Shown here: positions 24,285 to 32,885 of the stretch, in pieces
Position numbering within the stretch: the stretch's first letter is position 1
Layout: each line of letters starts with the position of its first letter
NCBI GenBank assembly: GCA_028386065.3
Contig: MK922465.1
Coordinates: 126,273 to 190,272 of the forward strand
DNA from: Turnera subulata
Taxonomy: Eukaryota > Streptophyta > Magnoliopsida > Malpighiales > Passifloraceae
DNA: 64,000 bases
Direction: 5' to 3'
Notes under the pieces: model-generated
Databases searched by the model: none
What the model saw: only the letters and a program-made list of their open reading frames with translations
Told to the model about the DNA's origin: nothing
Translations under genes and position numbers: made by a program

Positions 24285-27143
24285 CTAGGAGTAGATTGAA
24301 GAAGCCCCCAAGAGGCTGCCTTCGGGCAGCCTCCTTCCCTTCCAATTTCCATTTTTTTCTTTGCTTTCTTTCTCAGTTTTAATAAGTTCACCAGATCTAT
24401 CCACTTGGTTGTCATCTGTATCCTTGGCAGTGTGGAAATGTGCCTTTGATGAATCTTGCATTTTATTGAACCATTCCCATAGTGTTCCAATGAATCTGGA
24501 GGTGAATTCCTTCAGGATAAGATAGAGAGACTGTCCTGTGACTGTTCGTTGGTTTTCAATCCATGCCCGAAATTCAGTAAATCGGGATTGCCATTTTGAT
24601 GGTGGAATGTCATCAATAGTAAACCAGGGTCCCGCCGCTGGCTTAGGAGGTGGATCAAATGAATCAGCCATTGGAGTATCCGTAGAAGTCTGAGTATGGC
24701 CTTGAGTAGACTGGGCCGTATCTTGAGCTTGGCCATATCCCGGGGGATCATCGGGGACTTCCTCAACATGAGGTTGAGTGGATGATGTTGCCGTAGCCAT
24801 ACAGAGTTGAGTAATATCAGCCTGTTCATCTTCAGAGGACCAAACTTCAGAGACTTCTTCTGAATCTTCAGAGGATTGAGTTTCCTGTTCTGACTTGGGT
24901 TCTGGTATGGGTGATATTGTGGAAGAAATAGCATACTGGGACATATGCCGTTTTCCTGCTTGTTTGGAAGAAATGGTTTCTGAACTGTGTTCCTCAGAAC
25001 TTTCAGAGGAGGAATGAAGCCTTGATGAGGTTTTAACTCCGAAAGTTGCAGTGTGAGATGGAGGAACTGTTCCAAAAACTAGAGGAGGAAAAGGGGGTAC
25101 ATGTGGTTGTTGAGGTTGTAATGGATCAAAGAAAGGGAATTGGGAAGGTGTCGGTTGAGATCGATATTGTGGAGGTGTAAACAAGGGTGAAGGTGCGGAT
25201 TGAATAGGTGATGGCTGTGACGACTGCTTTCTTTTTTGTCGTTCAATCTCTCGCTGTTGAGCTCGCTCAACTTCTCGTTGGCGAATCTTAACAAAATCAT
25301 CCAGATCCTTACGAAGTCGTTTTAATTCAGCATCCTTACTACTTCGTTCCGGATCATGAATCAATCTTCTGGTGCGATTGATTTCTTTGAGTTCTGCTTC
25401 AAGGGTTAGAATCTTTAAATTGAGCCGTTTTTCTGTAGCTAACAGATCGGCTACAATGGCATCAACTTTTTGCTCTGTGCGAGACGTGATCTGAACCACT
25501 TGAGAGAGTTTCTCAGAGATTTCTTTGGATTGATGATGATGAGCCTTAGAGGCTTGAGATTGCCAATTAAGGACTTGTTCGACCTGAGAAAGAGAAGGTC
25601 GGTGTCCATCAGGTTGGACTGTCTGTGGGGGAATCACAAAAGGTCTGGCTGAAATTTTGGTGGATGGATCTGTGGATGGAGTGAGGGGAGGAAATTCTGC
25701 TTCAGAAAACATCATGCAAGTCTGAAGTGGAAGTGAGGGTTCCTTTTTTGGTTTTGCCTCAAGTGAACAAGAAGAATAACCTTCTTTGGCCAACAAGTTT
25801 AATGCTTTTGCATAGACTGGGAGAGGTGGTGGAGGACTTAGCTGACAAGGACCGATCCAAGGAGCATCAGGATCATCTGGTCCAGGTCGTTTGTGCCTCA
25901 GTTGTCGACAAGAAGTAGAATATCTTCTCTTAGGCTTCGGAGGAACGAGGGGAACTGCTTCCAAATCTTCTTCAGATAACTCACCACAATTGCAACCTGG
26001 TTCACACATGGTCGGATCTATATCCCAGACAAAATGACCATTGACATGGGATGCATAGACGTGTGATCCATCAGGGTGGAAATATGCCACTGGAATCTTC
26101 TTTTCTTTAGGTGTTGGAACTGGGACTATCATACAGGAATGATAGAAAGAGGAGGAGGAAGAAGACGACTCAGATTTTCCATATGTCATCTTCACAGTTC
26201 CATCTATCTGCTTCTGAAAAGAAGGCTCAAGAAATTGCACCGGTTGTTCATTTCGTTGTAGCTTTTCATAATTAGTTAGCCATTCCCGTGGGATTAGCTT
26301 TTCCAATTCTTCTCGAGGAAGCTGCCGTAGTGGTTGGACAATAGTAGGGACAGAGTCAGTATCAGCATAGATAAACAAAGGATCTGTCGAAACTCCAGGA
26401 AAACTGAGATTGATAGCATGGTCTTGCAGACGATATACTATCTGATGATGCAGGGTTGCAGCTATGGAGGAAGAAGTCTGTTCAGCACCAAATAGTTGTA
26501 GCTGAATCTTCATGGCTCTTGGTAGGTTTTCATCCAGTAAAGACATATTGAAATTCGGGAAGAAAGTGAGCACAATACTTCCGGAATTCAAAGTAGTCAA
26601 TACTGTTCCGATCACAGCATGCTCATAATTCAGGTATCGAGTATCCAACAACGAAAGCCTCGCCGTAACTGGTAGACCTTGTCGTCCATGATAGGAGAGA
26701 ACAAGTCTGATCGCTCCAAGGTGGAGATGAGAATATCCCTGTTTTATCCATTGAGAGATAAAGGAGGAAGGGATTTCTAAAGTCACATATTGCTCAGCAG
26801 GGGTTGCCTTCAAGACACAGTGATTCATCTTGGAGGACTGGATGTATTCTTTGACAACAGGACGTCGAGAAGAGATCAAAGTTTTGATAGCTCGAGAGAT
26901 GGAGCCTTTTTTAAAGACTGTATAAGGATTAACCAAAGGAAGAGTTGAATCCTCAATCTTGACTTCTTCTGGAACATGGGTAATTTCCACTAAGTGATCT
27001 ATTTTGTGAGAATGGGTTCGTCTAACTGATTCAGGAAGAGAAATAGGTGAGAAGGAGGTAAGTGTTTGTGGTATGGGATTAAGGGTCTCCTGGGTGTCAC
27101 TCATAGTTGTTAAGGTTCTTCTCTTACTCTTCTTAAGGAACAA
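24285..27143 (-). CDS. Pararetroviral ORF: movement-protein region to N-part of coat protein (interrupted)
   Basis: 952-codon open frame. Residues of roughly 75-300 resemble the caulimovirid movement-protein domain, including a HLGAIRLVLS-like motif. The middle is rich in Pro, Ser and Lys. A coiled-coil-like charged region lies at about 530-640, followed by an acidic Ser/Glu-rich stretch. The last ~45 viral residues repeat the start of the ORF at 27948-31718. After 24411 the frame runs into non-viral sequence and stops, so the C-terminus is an artefact of the integration point. ATGs at 27143 and 27101 both fit, and I cannot choose between them. Confidence 0.82.
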   Translation of the reverse strand: MFLKKSKRRTLTTMSDTQETLNPIPQTLTSFSPISLPESVRRTHSHKIDHLVEITHVPEEVKIEDSTLPLVNPYTVFKKGSISRAIKTLISSRRPVVKEYIQSSKMNHCVLKATPAEQYVTLEIPSSFISQWIKQGYSHLHLGAIRLVLSYHGRQGLPVTARLSLLDTRYLNYEHAVIGTVLTTLNSGSIVLTFFPNFNMSLLDENLPRAMKIQLQLFGAEQTSSSIAATLHHQIVYRLQDHAINLSFPGVSTDPLFIYADTDSVPTIVQPLRQLPREELEKLIPREWLTNYEKLQRNEQPVQFLEPSFQKQIDGTVKMTYGKSESSSSSSSFYHSCMIVPVPTPKEKKIPVAYFHPDGSHVYASHVNGHFVWDIDPTMCEPGCNCGELSEEDLEAVPLVPPKPKRRYSTSCRQLRHKRPGPDDPDAPWIGPCQLSPPPPLPVYAKALNLLAKEGYSSCSLEAKPKKEPSLPLQTCMMFSEAEFPPLTPSTDPSTKISARPFVIPPQTVQPDGHRPSLSQVEQVLNWQSQASKAHHHQSKEISEKLSQVVQITSRTEQKVDAIVADLLATEKRLNLKILTLEAELKEINRTRRLIHDPERSSKDAELKRLRKDLDDFVKIRQREVERAQQREIERQKRKQSSQPSPIQSAPSPLFTPPQYRSQPTPSQFPFFDPLQPQQPHVPPFPPLVFGTVPPSHTATFGVKTSSRLHSSSESSEEHSSETISSKQAGKRHMSQYAISSTISPIPEPKSEQETQSSEDSEEVSEVWSSEDEQADITQLCMATATSSTQPHVEEVPDDPPGYGQAQDTAQSTQGHTQTSTDTPMADSFDPPPKPAAGPWFTIDDIPPSKWQSRFTEFRAWIENQRTVTGQSLYLILKEFTSRFIGTLWEWFNKMQDSSKAHFHTAKDTDDNQVDRSGELIKTEKESKEKNGNWKGRRLPEGSLLGASSIYS
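24412..24539 (-). repeat. Left copy of the 128-bp viral terminal redundancy
   Basis: Matches 31582-31709 except for two adjacent changes (TTCC versus TTAA context near 24484). It encodes the same stretch of the presumed coat-protein region. Confidence 0.95.
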
Positions 27144-27327
27144 TAGTATTTCTTACTCCCTCTTTAAACTCTGGTACTATCCCCGAGTTCAAAAGAGACT
27201 ACCGAATAAGGTAATAGATATTTGGTACGTGGCGTTGTGCACAAGCTCTGCCTACCCAACCAGGTGGGGATCGACAAGGTATGAGTTTCCAGCCTATATA
27301 CCAAATATCCATTCTCTAGTATCCGTA

Positions 27328-27341
27328 GGGCTCCGCTACCA
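27328..27341 (-). promoter_or_regulatory. Possible primer-binding site of the pararetrovirus
   Basis: TGGTAGCGGAGCC on the minus strand begins TGGTA and differs at two of 13 positions from the complement of the initiator tRNA-Met 3' end used by caulimovirids. It lies in the leader, directly beside the 80-bp repeat. No perfect match exists in this leader, so this is tentative. Confidence 0.4.
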
Positions 27342-27567
27342 AGAGGCGCCGGGAGCTCCAAACTCTATGAACCGCTCATGGTGAGTAAAGAAGGATCCAC
27401 TCTTGGTGGCAATCGGAACTCTAATATAAAGATATGGGCCATGGTGTGGTACCTAAGCTTGGGATGTCATGATAAGGGGTATCAACTAGAGGCGCTGGGA
27501 GCTCCAAACTCTATGAACCGCTCATGGTGAGTAAAGAAGGATCCACTCTTGGTGGCAATCGGAACTC
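27342..27567. repeat. Duplicated 80-bp leader segment flanking a 65-bp copy of ORF sequence
   Basis: 80-bp copies at 27342-27421 and 27488-27567 differ at one position. Between them 27422-27486 is identical to 28627-28691, which lies inside the viral ORF. The arrangement resembles a strand-switching error of reverse transcription. Confidence 0.93.
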
Positions 27568-27756
27568 AAACCCCTTTTGCGATTTCATAAAGATGGAGAC
27601 CGTAGCATCAGGATAGAAGAAGAAGAGAGTAATAGTACTATTGTCCTAGAGAATTTCAGAGAAGAGAGAGATTTAGAGAGACATGATGTATAAAACACAC
27701 AGGTTTTTATTGATAATGGGAGTTCTGATCTGCCCTTTCATGTTTACAAGGCCCCC

Positions 27757-27764
27757 TTTATATA
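27757..27764 (-). promoter_or_regulatory. TATA box of the pararetroviral transcript promoter
   Basis: TATATAAA on the minus strand in the leader, followed at 27706-27711 by AATAAA on the same strand. A poly(A) signal shortly after the start site is typical of caulimovirid pregenomic RNA with terminal redundancy. Two GCN4/AP-1-type sites lie 35-120 bp upstream. Confidence 0.7.
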
Positions 27765-27781
27765 GGCAGGAGCATTTAGAA

Positions 27782-27905
27782 AAAGACAAAAATGGATGAT
27801 GATGACTCATCATTCCATTTACAACACACTTTAATAATACATCATAAAAGACAAACGAAGGTGGGTGATGACTCATCATCCCACTTATTACAGCACACTC
27901 ATTAC
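27782..27905 (-). promoter_or_regulatory. Tandem enhancer-like repeats with bZIP sites
   Basis: Two imperfect ~65-bp repeats each contain the palindrome TGATGACTCATCA (27800-27812 and 27867-27879), which includes TGACTCA, a GCN4/AP-1-type bZIP site. They sit just upstream of the viral TATA box, where caulimovirid promoters carry bZIP-responsive enhancers. Confidence 0.6.
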
Positions 27906-27947
27906 ACTCTAATAATACACTCTAATAATACAGCACACTTTAATACT

Positions 27948-30900
27948 TTATTTCCTGATTGGCTCCTCCGAATTGCAATCATGATACATGTCCGTCATGT
28001 CGCAATCATGGTCACTGTCCGAGTCAGGCCCTCGGGATGGCGTGTAAAATGCTGAGTCAAAGTTTGTGATGGGATCCTCATCAGTTTGTGTGGACCTCGA
28101 AACAGTAGAAGGAGATGATGAGGCAGAAGGCTGATGACAAAGCCATTGTGCCCAATTTTGAAGTTCAATGGGAACTGTTGGAGGAATATCAGTTGTGTGG
28201 CCTGCAACAGGTCTAGCAGGGGTGGAAACCAAAGAGGTTGAGGTAATATTGGTGTTCCCAGGGATTGTGAAACCATTGAGACTGCAGAGAAAGTTTCTAG
28301 CCTCATTGGCTAGGCGGGGTACATCAGCAATAGTACCTTCAATGGTTTTCCATATGTGAACAACTGGTCGCGGGGCAATGGAGGAGTTATGCTGAACATA
28401 TGGTCGATGAACTACCACATAAGCAGCAATGGTCTCCCTTTGTGCAGATGGGTGAGTGGCTTGAATTCGAGCCAGTTCTCTTCGCCACCAGGAGAGAGGA
28501 GCAAAAGTTTGGAGGAAGTACCAACACTTGGAGGTGTGAGCATTCCTATTCATGAGGTGTCGTAGTACCGGATATACAGGAATATGGATAAGAGTATAAT
28601 ACAGAGTAGTGAGACACCAGAGGTAATAATATAAAGATATGGGCCATGGTGTGGTACCTAAGCTTGGGATGTCATGATAAGGGGTATCAACCAGGTAACG
28701 GGAAAGACCTAGGACTGGAGGAATGTCACCAAGTGCTTCATGAACCAGAGATTTAAAGTGAAAAAGGTGATTCCTAGCATAAGTCTGGATACTATGTATG
28801 GTATTAGGTCTTCGAAGGATGGGTGGTATGACAGGTTCAGTGGCTGAGAGATTCATGATGTTCTGAACCTCATTTGCAAAAGGAGATGTGTTTTGAACAG
28901 GGGTAGCCATGTAAATGAACGGAATGACTTGAGGAACCTGAGAAGGTTGGATGATGGAGATTGTCTTTGGTCTGGAGAGTAGATCAGCAAGAACATTATG
29001 TTGACCTTTTATATGCTCCACTTGGAAGTCATATTTTGCAAACCAGTCCTTCCATCGCAATAATTGTTTCTCCGGGAGGGACTTGTTTTTGAAATCTAAA
29101 ATCTTTGGAAAGGAGGAATTATCCATCTGTACCTTGAAATGGTGTCCAATCAAATGGAATTCAAATTTCTTGATCCCATTTTTTACTGCCAAAATCTCCT
29201 TGTAAATGGTGTGGTAATGCTTTTCGGAGTCTTTGAATTGTCCACTAGCATGCCCACAAAGATGCTTCATGTTGTCAATTTCTTCAAGGAGAACAGCACC
29301 CCAATAATGATCACTAGCATCAGTCTGAAGGATGCGTAGGCCCACAGAGGGAATCTTCAAGGGTGGAGGATTCTGGGCTATTCGTTTCAACTCCTTGACA
29401 GCTGTTGTCTGTTCTTGACTCCATGGTGGAGGTGTCTTTTTCAGCATTTTTGATAAGGCTGAAGTGTAGGTAGCAACCTTTGGGATAAAGTTGCGAAGAT
29501 AATTGACAATGCCTAGGAACTGTTGGACTTCTTTTGGGGACAGGTGTTCATCTGGAAAAGTGAGCAATTCTTGTGCAATATGTGGTCCTGGACTGTAGTG
29601 GCCGGATGAGATTCTCATGCCAAGAAAATCTACTTGAGGTTGGCCAATAAAGCTCTTCTTTTCTGACAGCATGATGCCATATTTTTGGACAATAGCCTGA
29701 AAGTCTTCCAATAATGCTCGGTGGGACTCTTCATCTTTTGAAAAGAGAAGGATGTCATCAATATACACCAAAGTGCTGTGGAGTATCGGTGCAAATATTC
29801 TTGTCATTGCTTTTTGAAAAAGAGATGGGGCCACTTTCAAACCGAATGGCATGACTGTCCATTGATACTGAGCATCTGGAATACAGAAAGCTGTTTTGGG
29901 ACGATCTTCTGTATGGATACCAAGCTGCCAAAAACCTGCTTTGAGATCAAACTTGGAGAAGATGAAGGCTTCTTTGAGATGGACAAACAAATTTTCAATC
30001 TTCGGAATGGGAAACTTATCATCTCGTAAGAAATGATTAAGCGGCTTATAATCAATAACAAGCCTTTTCTTCCCACGTAACTTTTCAGTACGCTTTTCCA
30101 CGTAGAATGCTTGGCATGCCCATTCAGATTTTGTGGGCTCAATCAGCTTTAAAGAGAGTAGTTGATTGCATTCTTCCCTTGCAAGTGCCAAATCAGAAGG
30201 AGTCATACCAGGATGACTGGCCTTTGTTGGATTAACGTCTTCATTCTTCTTGAATGGCAAGGAGATGAAAAACTCCTTGTTTTTCCACAGAGGAAAAGGA
30301 TGATGGAAATCTGCATGAGAGTCTGCACAAGACTTGAGAAGTGAATCACGGACCGCTTCAAAAGATACTGGAACTTGGGCCAATGAATAGATCTTGATAA
30401 TGTCTGTGTAAGGCTTAAAAAACCTTTTGTACTTGAGACCATTTGGCAAAATTTGAAGAGACTTGGCCTTTTGATAGATATCAAAACCAACCACTATATC
30501 ACGATCTGGAAGATGAGATCCAAGGACTTTTACCCAGACAACACATCCAGGGAAGAACTGGATACCTATGTTTCGCTTTGTGATCAGATGGGTTGTAAAG
30601 ACCTTTCCATTTGCAGCCCGAAAATGTTGCTCATGCTTAACCCAATAATGAGCTGGTAGAATTTCTGGATTCATGATACTCTTTTGGGCTCCTGTATCCA
30701 TAAAACCAATAGCTGAGATGGGCTTCTCATACTTATCTGGTAAAATGGACAAATTGACATGTGGGCTGGTCAGAGCGGGCTGAGAAGGTTGGGCCATAAA
30801 GATTGGAATATCTTCTTCAGAGGAAGAGGAATCTGAGCCTGAAACTTCATCATCCGTGACAGCGAGTGCGAAGATGGTTTCATGATTCATTTCTTCTTGC

Positions 30901-31718
30901 TCAGAATAAAGAGATTCAATATCTCCATCAGAGTCGTTGAGATCAATCTGCTGAATCATTTTTGCTGACTTGGCTGGCTTGACTGGACAATTCTTTGCAA
31001 AATGTCCTTTCTTTCCACAGATGTAACAACGATCAGTATTTTTCCCTTTCCGAGACTTCTTCTTGAAAAACCTATGGCGGCTTTTAGTTTTCTGAAAAGG
31101 TTTCCATTTTCTGAACTTTCCTTTGGACTGCCGTTTGGGAAATCGATAAGATTGCTTCTTGCAGGAGCATTGTGTATCTTTGCATTTTATCTTCAGACTG
31201 GGATTTTTGCACGGTACCTTCATGGTCAGGAACTTAGAAAAGTATTCCTGATTTTCACATAGTGTTTTAACGGACTCAAGTACCAACTGATGAAGCACTC
31301 CAATCGTTGTTTGAGCAACATCAATTCTTTGTGTAGTGATTGCTCTGCGAACTGAAGGTTGGAGCTCATCTGGCAATGAAGTAAGATACGTCTGGTTCAA
31401 CGTATTTACGGACTTGTCATCCGTTACCAATCTCCAATAGTACTTCAGCATCCTTTGGTAATGGAAATCAAGATCCTTCCTCTTCATGGAACAACACTTC
31501 ATCTGGTAGAATTCGGATTCTTGGCGATTCTTGAGTTGTGTTGCATCTCCAAGGAATGAGTAGTAGAAGTATGAAATGACTTCATCTGTATCCTTGGCAG
31601 TGTGGAAATGTGCCTTTGATGAATCTTGCATTTTATTGAACCATTCCCATAGTGTTAAAATGAATCTGGAGGTGAATTCCTTCAGGATAAGATAGAGAGA
31701 CTGTCCTGTTGAAGCCAA
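27948..31718 (-). CDS. Pararetroviral polyprotein part: coat (C-part), zinc knuckle, protease, RT, RNase H
   Basis: 1,256-codon open frame. The first ~210 residues are coat-protein-like, with a strongly basic segment (about 170-225) followed by a CCHC zinc knuckle CYICGKKGHFAKNC (about 230-244). An aspartic protease motif DTGA is near 343, RT motifs culminate in YIDD near 651, and RNase H begins near 797 with QTDASD. The sequence from about 920 to the C-terminus is of unknown function. No integrase. The first three codons are not viral, because the frame starts in flanking sequence at the integration joint. Adjacent sequence is in the ORF at 24285-27143, in permuted order. No stop or frameshift interrupts the domains. 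Confidence 0.9.
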   Translation of the reverse strand: MASTGQSLYLILKEFTSRFILTLWEWFNKMQDSSKAHFHTAKDTDEVISYFYYSFLGDATQLKNRQESEFYQMKCCSMKRKDLDFHYQRMLKYYWRLVTDDKSVNTLNQTYLTSLPDELQPSVRRAITTQRIDVAQTTIGVLHQLVLESVKTLCENQEYFSKFLTMKVPCKNPSLKIKCKDTQCSCKKQSYRFPKRQSKGKFRKWKPFQKTKSRHRFFKKKSRKGKNTDRCYICGKKGHFAKNCPVKPAKSAKMIQQIDLNDSDGDIESLYSEQEEMNHETIFALAVTDDEVSGSDSSSSEEDIPIFMAQPSQPALTSPHVNLSILPDKYEKPISAIGFMDTGAQKSIMNPEILPAHYWVKHEQHFRAANGKVFTTHLITKRNIGIQFFPGCVVWVKVLGSHLPDRDIVVGFDIYQKAKSLQILPNGLKYKRFFKPYTDIIKIYSLAQVPVSFEAVRDSLLKSCADSHADFHHPFPLWKNKEFFISLPFKKNEDVNPTKASHPGMTPSDLALAREECNQLLSLKLIEPTKSEWACQAFYVEKRTEKLRGKKRLVIDYKPLNHFLRDDKFPIPKIENLFVHLKEAFIFSKFDLKAGFWQLGIHTEDRPKTAFCIPDAQYQWTVMPFGLKVAPSLFQKAMTRIFAPILHSTLVYIDDILLFSKDEESHRALLEDFQAIVQKYGIMLSEKKSFIGQPQVDFLGMRISSGHYSPGPHIAQELLTFPDEHLSPKEVQQFLGIVNYLRNFIPKVATYTSALSKMLKKTPPPWSQEQTTAVKELKRIAQNPPPLKIPSVGLRILQTDASDHYWGAVLLEEIDNMKHLCGHASGQFKDSEKHYHTIYKEILAVKNGIKKFEFHLIGHHFKVQMDNSSFPKILDFKNKSLPEKQLLRWKDWFAKYDFQVEHIKGQHNVLADLLSRPKTISIIQPSQVPQVIPFIYMATPVQNTSPFANEVQNIMNLSATEPVIPPILRRPNTIHSIQTYARNHLFHFKSLVHEALGDIPPVLGLSRYLVDTPYHDIPSLGTTPWPISLYYYLWCLTTLYYTLIHIPVYPVLRHLMNRNAHTSKCWYFLQTFAPLSWWRRELARIQATHPSAQRETIAAYVVVHRPYVQHNSSIAPRPVVHIWKTIEGTIADVPRLANEARNFLCSLNGFTIPGNTNITSTSLVSTPARPVAGHTTDIPPTVPIELQNWAQWLCHQPSASSSPSTVSRSTQTDEDPITNFDSAFYTPSRGPDSDSDHDCDMTDMYHDCNSEEPIRK
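31582..31709 (-). repeat. Right copy of the 128-bp viral terminal redundancy
   Basis: Counterpart of 24412-24539. The viral end GTCCTGTTGAA recurs 27 bp further on in the flank (31730-31740), suggesting short homology at the joint. Confidence 0.95.
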
Positions 31719-32039
31719 AGAAAGTCAAGAGTCCTGTTGAAAAATCTTTTCAGGAAGAATTTTTTCTCTCTCTTATGGAAGCTCAAGAACAACAAAATTT
31801 CCACTTTGATGTGTGGTATTTGCAGCACGGGCTAGATCTGAAACTATGCTCCATTTGGAATTGTTGTGCTATTGCTAATCCTTTTTTAAGGATAAAGATT
31901 TGTTGTTCAAAATTCTTGTTGTAAGTTTTTTTTTATACTTTTACTTTCTAGATCTTGATTTGTACCATTCAGATCTGTAGATCTGTTTATCTTAATGAAG
32001 ATGATGGCTCTTTCTATCAAAAAAAAAAGTCAAAATATA

Positions 32040-32558
32040 CCTTGTAATTTTTTTGTTAAACTGGAATTTGACTACTATTTAACTACAAAAATGTGACTCG
32101 ATGGCCCGATCGGATCAACCTTTGGTCTAAGTTTAACAACCTTTGAAAATTGATGTATAGATAGAGTATAATATCTAGGAAATAATCATGGAGTTATTAT
32201 CAATTGCCATTATTTGTATATATTTCCATAATTATCATTGCGGCTCCGATAAGAACATATCTAGTTACATATGATTGAATCCCGAAAAAGAAAAGAACCC
32301 TCGGAATCATTTCCATTCCATATTTCATTACTTTTCTTTTTGGTTAATAGCTATTTGGGTTCGAGCCGGCTAAAGTAGTCTTAGAGCCATTTGGCTAATG
32401 ATACCCAAGCCAGCCCCGTACTGTGTGCATAAAACGATGGTTTTTCTTATTTATTAATTGAGTACTTATCTGTGATCTACATCATTAAGGTCGCGTGTTG
32501 CTTAGGATTATATAACTCCGAAAACAACGTTCTTTTGCTCATTCATCTTTGCATAGCG
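32040..32558. other. Intergenic
   Basis: No gene recognised. Presumably includes the promoter of the small gene at 32559. Confidence 0.5.
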
Positions 32559-32885
32559 ATGGGTGTCCTAAAGTGGAGCAACTCAGTGAGGGAACCCATC
32601 TACTTAGGAAGGAACCAAACTGTGAGGGAAGATAGAGGAAAATCAAAGTGGCATATGTTTTGGAGAAAAATAAGCAGAGGGCAGAAGAAAATATTCAACG
32701 TTAACGCTCCTGCAGCTATTACATCGCAAGCTTCATATGACCCAGAAGAGTACTCGCAGAACTTTGATCCAGGAACAGGTTGGCAGGAGCCAGACAATCT
32801 TCCTCGTTCTTTCTCTGCTAGATATGCTGATCCTTCAAGACTTTTGCAGAGAAAACAATGGGAGACACACATCAGGGGAGCTTAA
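32559..32885 (+). CDS. Small conserved plant protein of unknown function
   Basis: 108 residues from the ATG at 32559. The reading frame extends upstream without a better start. The N-terminus is basic (VREDRGKSKWHMFWRKI). The C-terminal half contains YDPEEYSQNFD, then a segment with EPDNLPRSFSARYADPSR. I recognise that DP-x-x-Y-x-x-NFD ... EPDNL-x-RSFSAR(F/Y)ADPSR pattern from a family of short, uncharacterised seed-plant proteins. No signal peptide or membrane segment. The function is unknown. An upstream non-coding exon is possible. Confidence 0.75.
   Translation: MGVLKWSNSVREPIYLGRNQTVREDRGKSKWHMFWRKISRGQKKIFNVNAPAAITSQASYDPEEYSQNFDPGTGWQEPDNLPRSFSARYADPSRLLQRKQWETHIRGA

Larger units (their letters stand above)
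24412..31709 (-). mobile_element. Endogenous pararetrovirus (Caulimoviridae-like), circularly permuted
   Basis: Carries movement-protein-like, zinc-knuckle, aspartic protease, reverse transcriptase and RNase H regions but no integrase and no LTRs, as in Caulimoviridae. Gene order is permuted: the frame for the C-terminal two-thirds (31718-27948) comes first on the minus strand, then the leader/promoter, then the frame for the N-terminal third (27143-24285). The two ends overlap by a 128-bp direct repeat (24412-24539 and 31582-31709, two mismatches). One genome unit is therefore 7,170 bp, and the break lies in the presumed coat-protein region. Both long frames are free of stops, suggesting a fairly recent insertion. 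Florendovirus or petuvirus affinity is possible, but I cannot decide the genus. Confidence 0.88.
24224..32039 (+). mobile_element. Non-LTR retroelement split by an endogenous pararetrovirus
   Basis: A 13-bp direct repeat AAGTCAAAATATA (24224-24236 and 32027-32039) flanks the whole block. A poly(A) tract (about 32018-32026) sits immediately inside the right copy, as expected for a LINE/SINE-type insertion read on the plus strand. The 5' piece (24237-24411) has a CT-rich leader and a perfect 9-bp hairpin with a TTCG loop (24312-24333). The 3' piece is 31710-32026. Together they make about 490 bp of non-viral element. The leader resembles the element at 16550-17377. Most simply, the retroelement inserted first and the virus later integrated into it. 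Retrotransposition of a chimeric transcript is a less likely alternative. Confidence 0.7.

Noticed and set aside
27144..27947. Exact initiator tRNA-Met primer-binding site in the pararetroviral leader
   Set aside because: No perfect complement was found. Only a two-mismatch candidate at 27328-27341 is reported, with low confidence.
24285..31718. LTR retrotransposon (Ty3/Gypsy) instead of a pararetrovirus
   Set aside because: No LTRs and no integrase, and there is a movement-protein-like domain. The 128-bp end repeats lie in coding sequence and reflect terminal redundancy.
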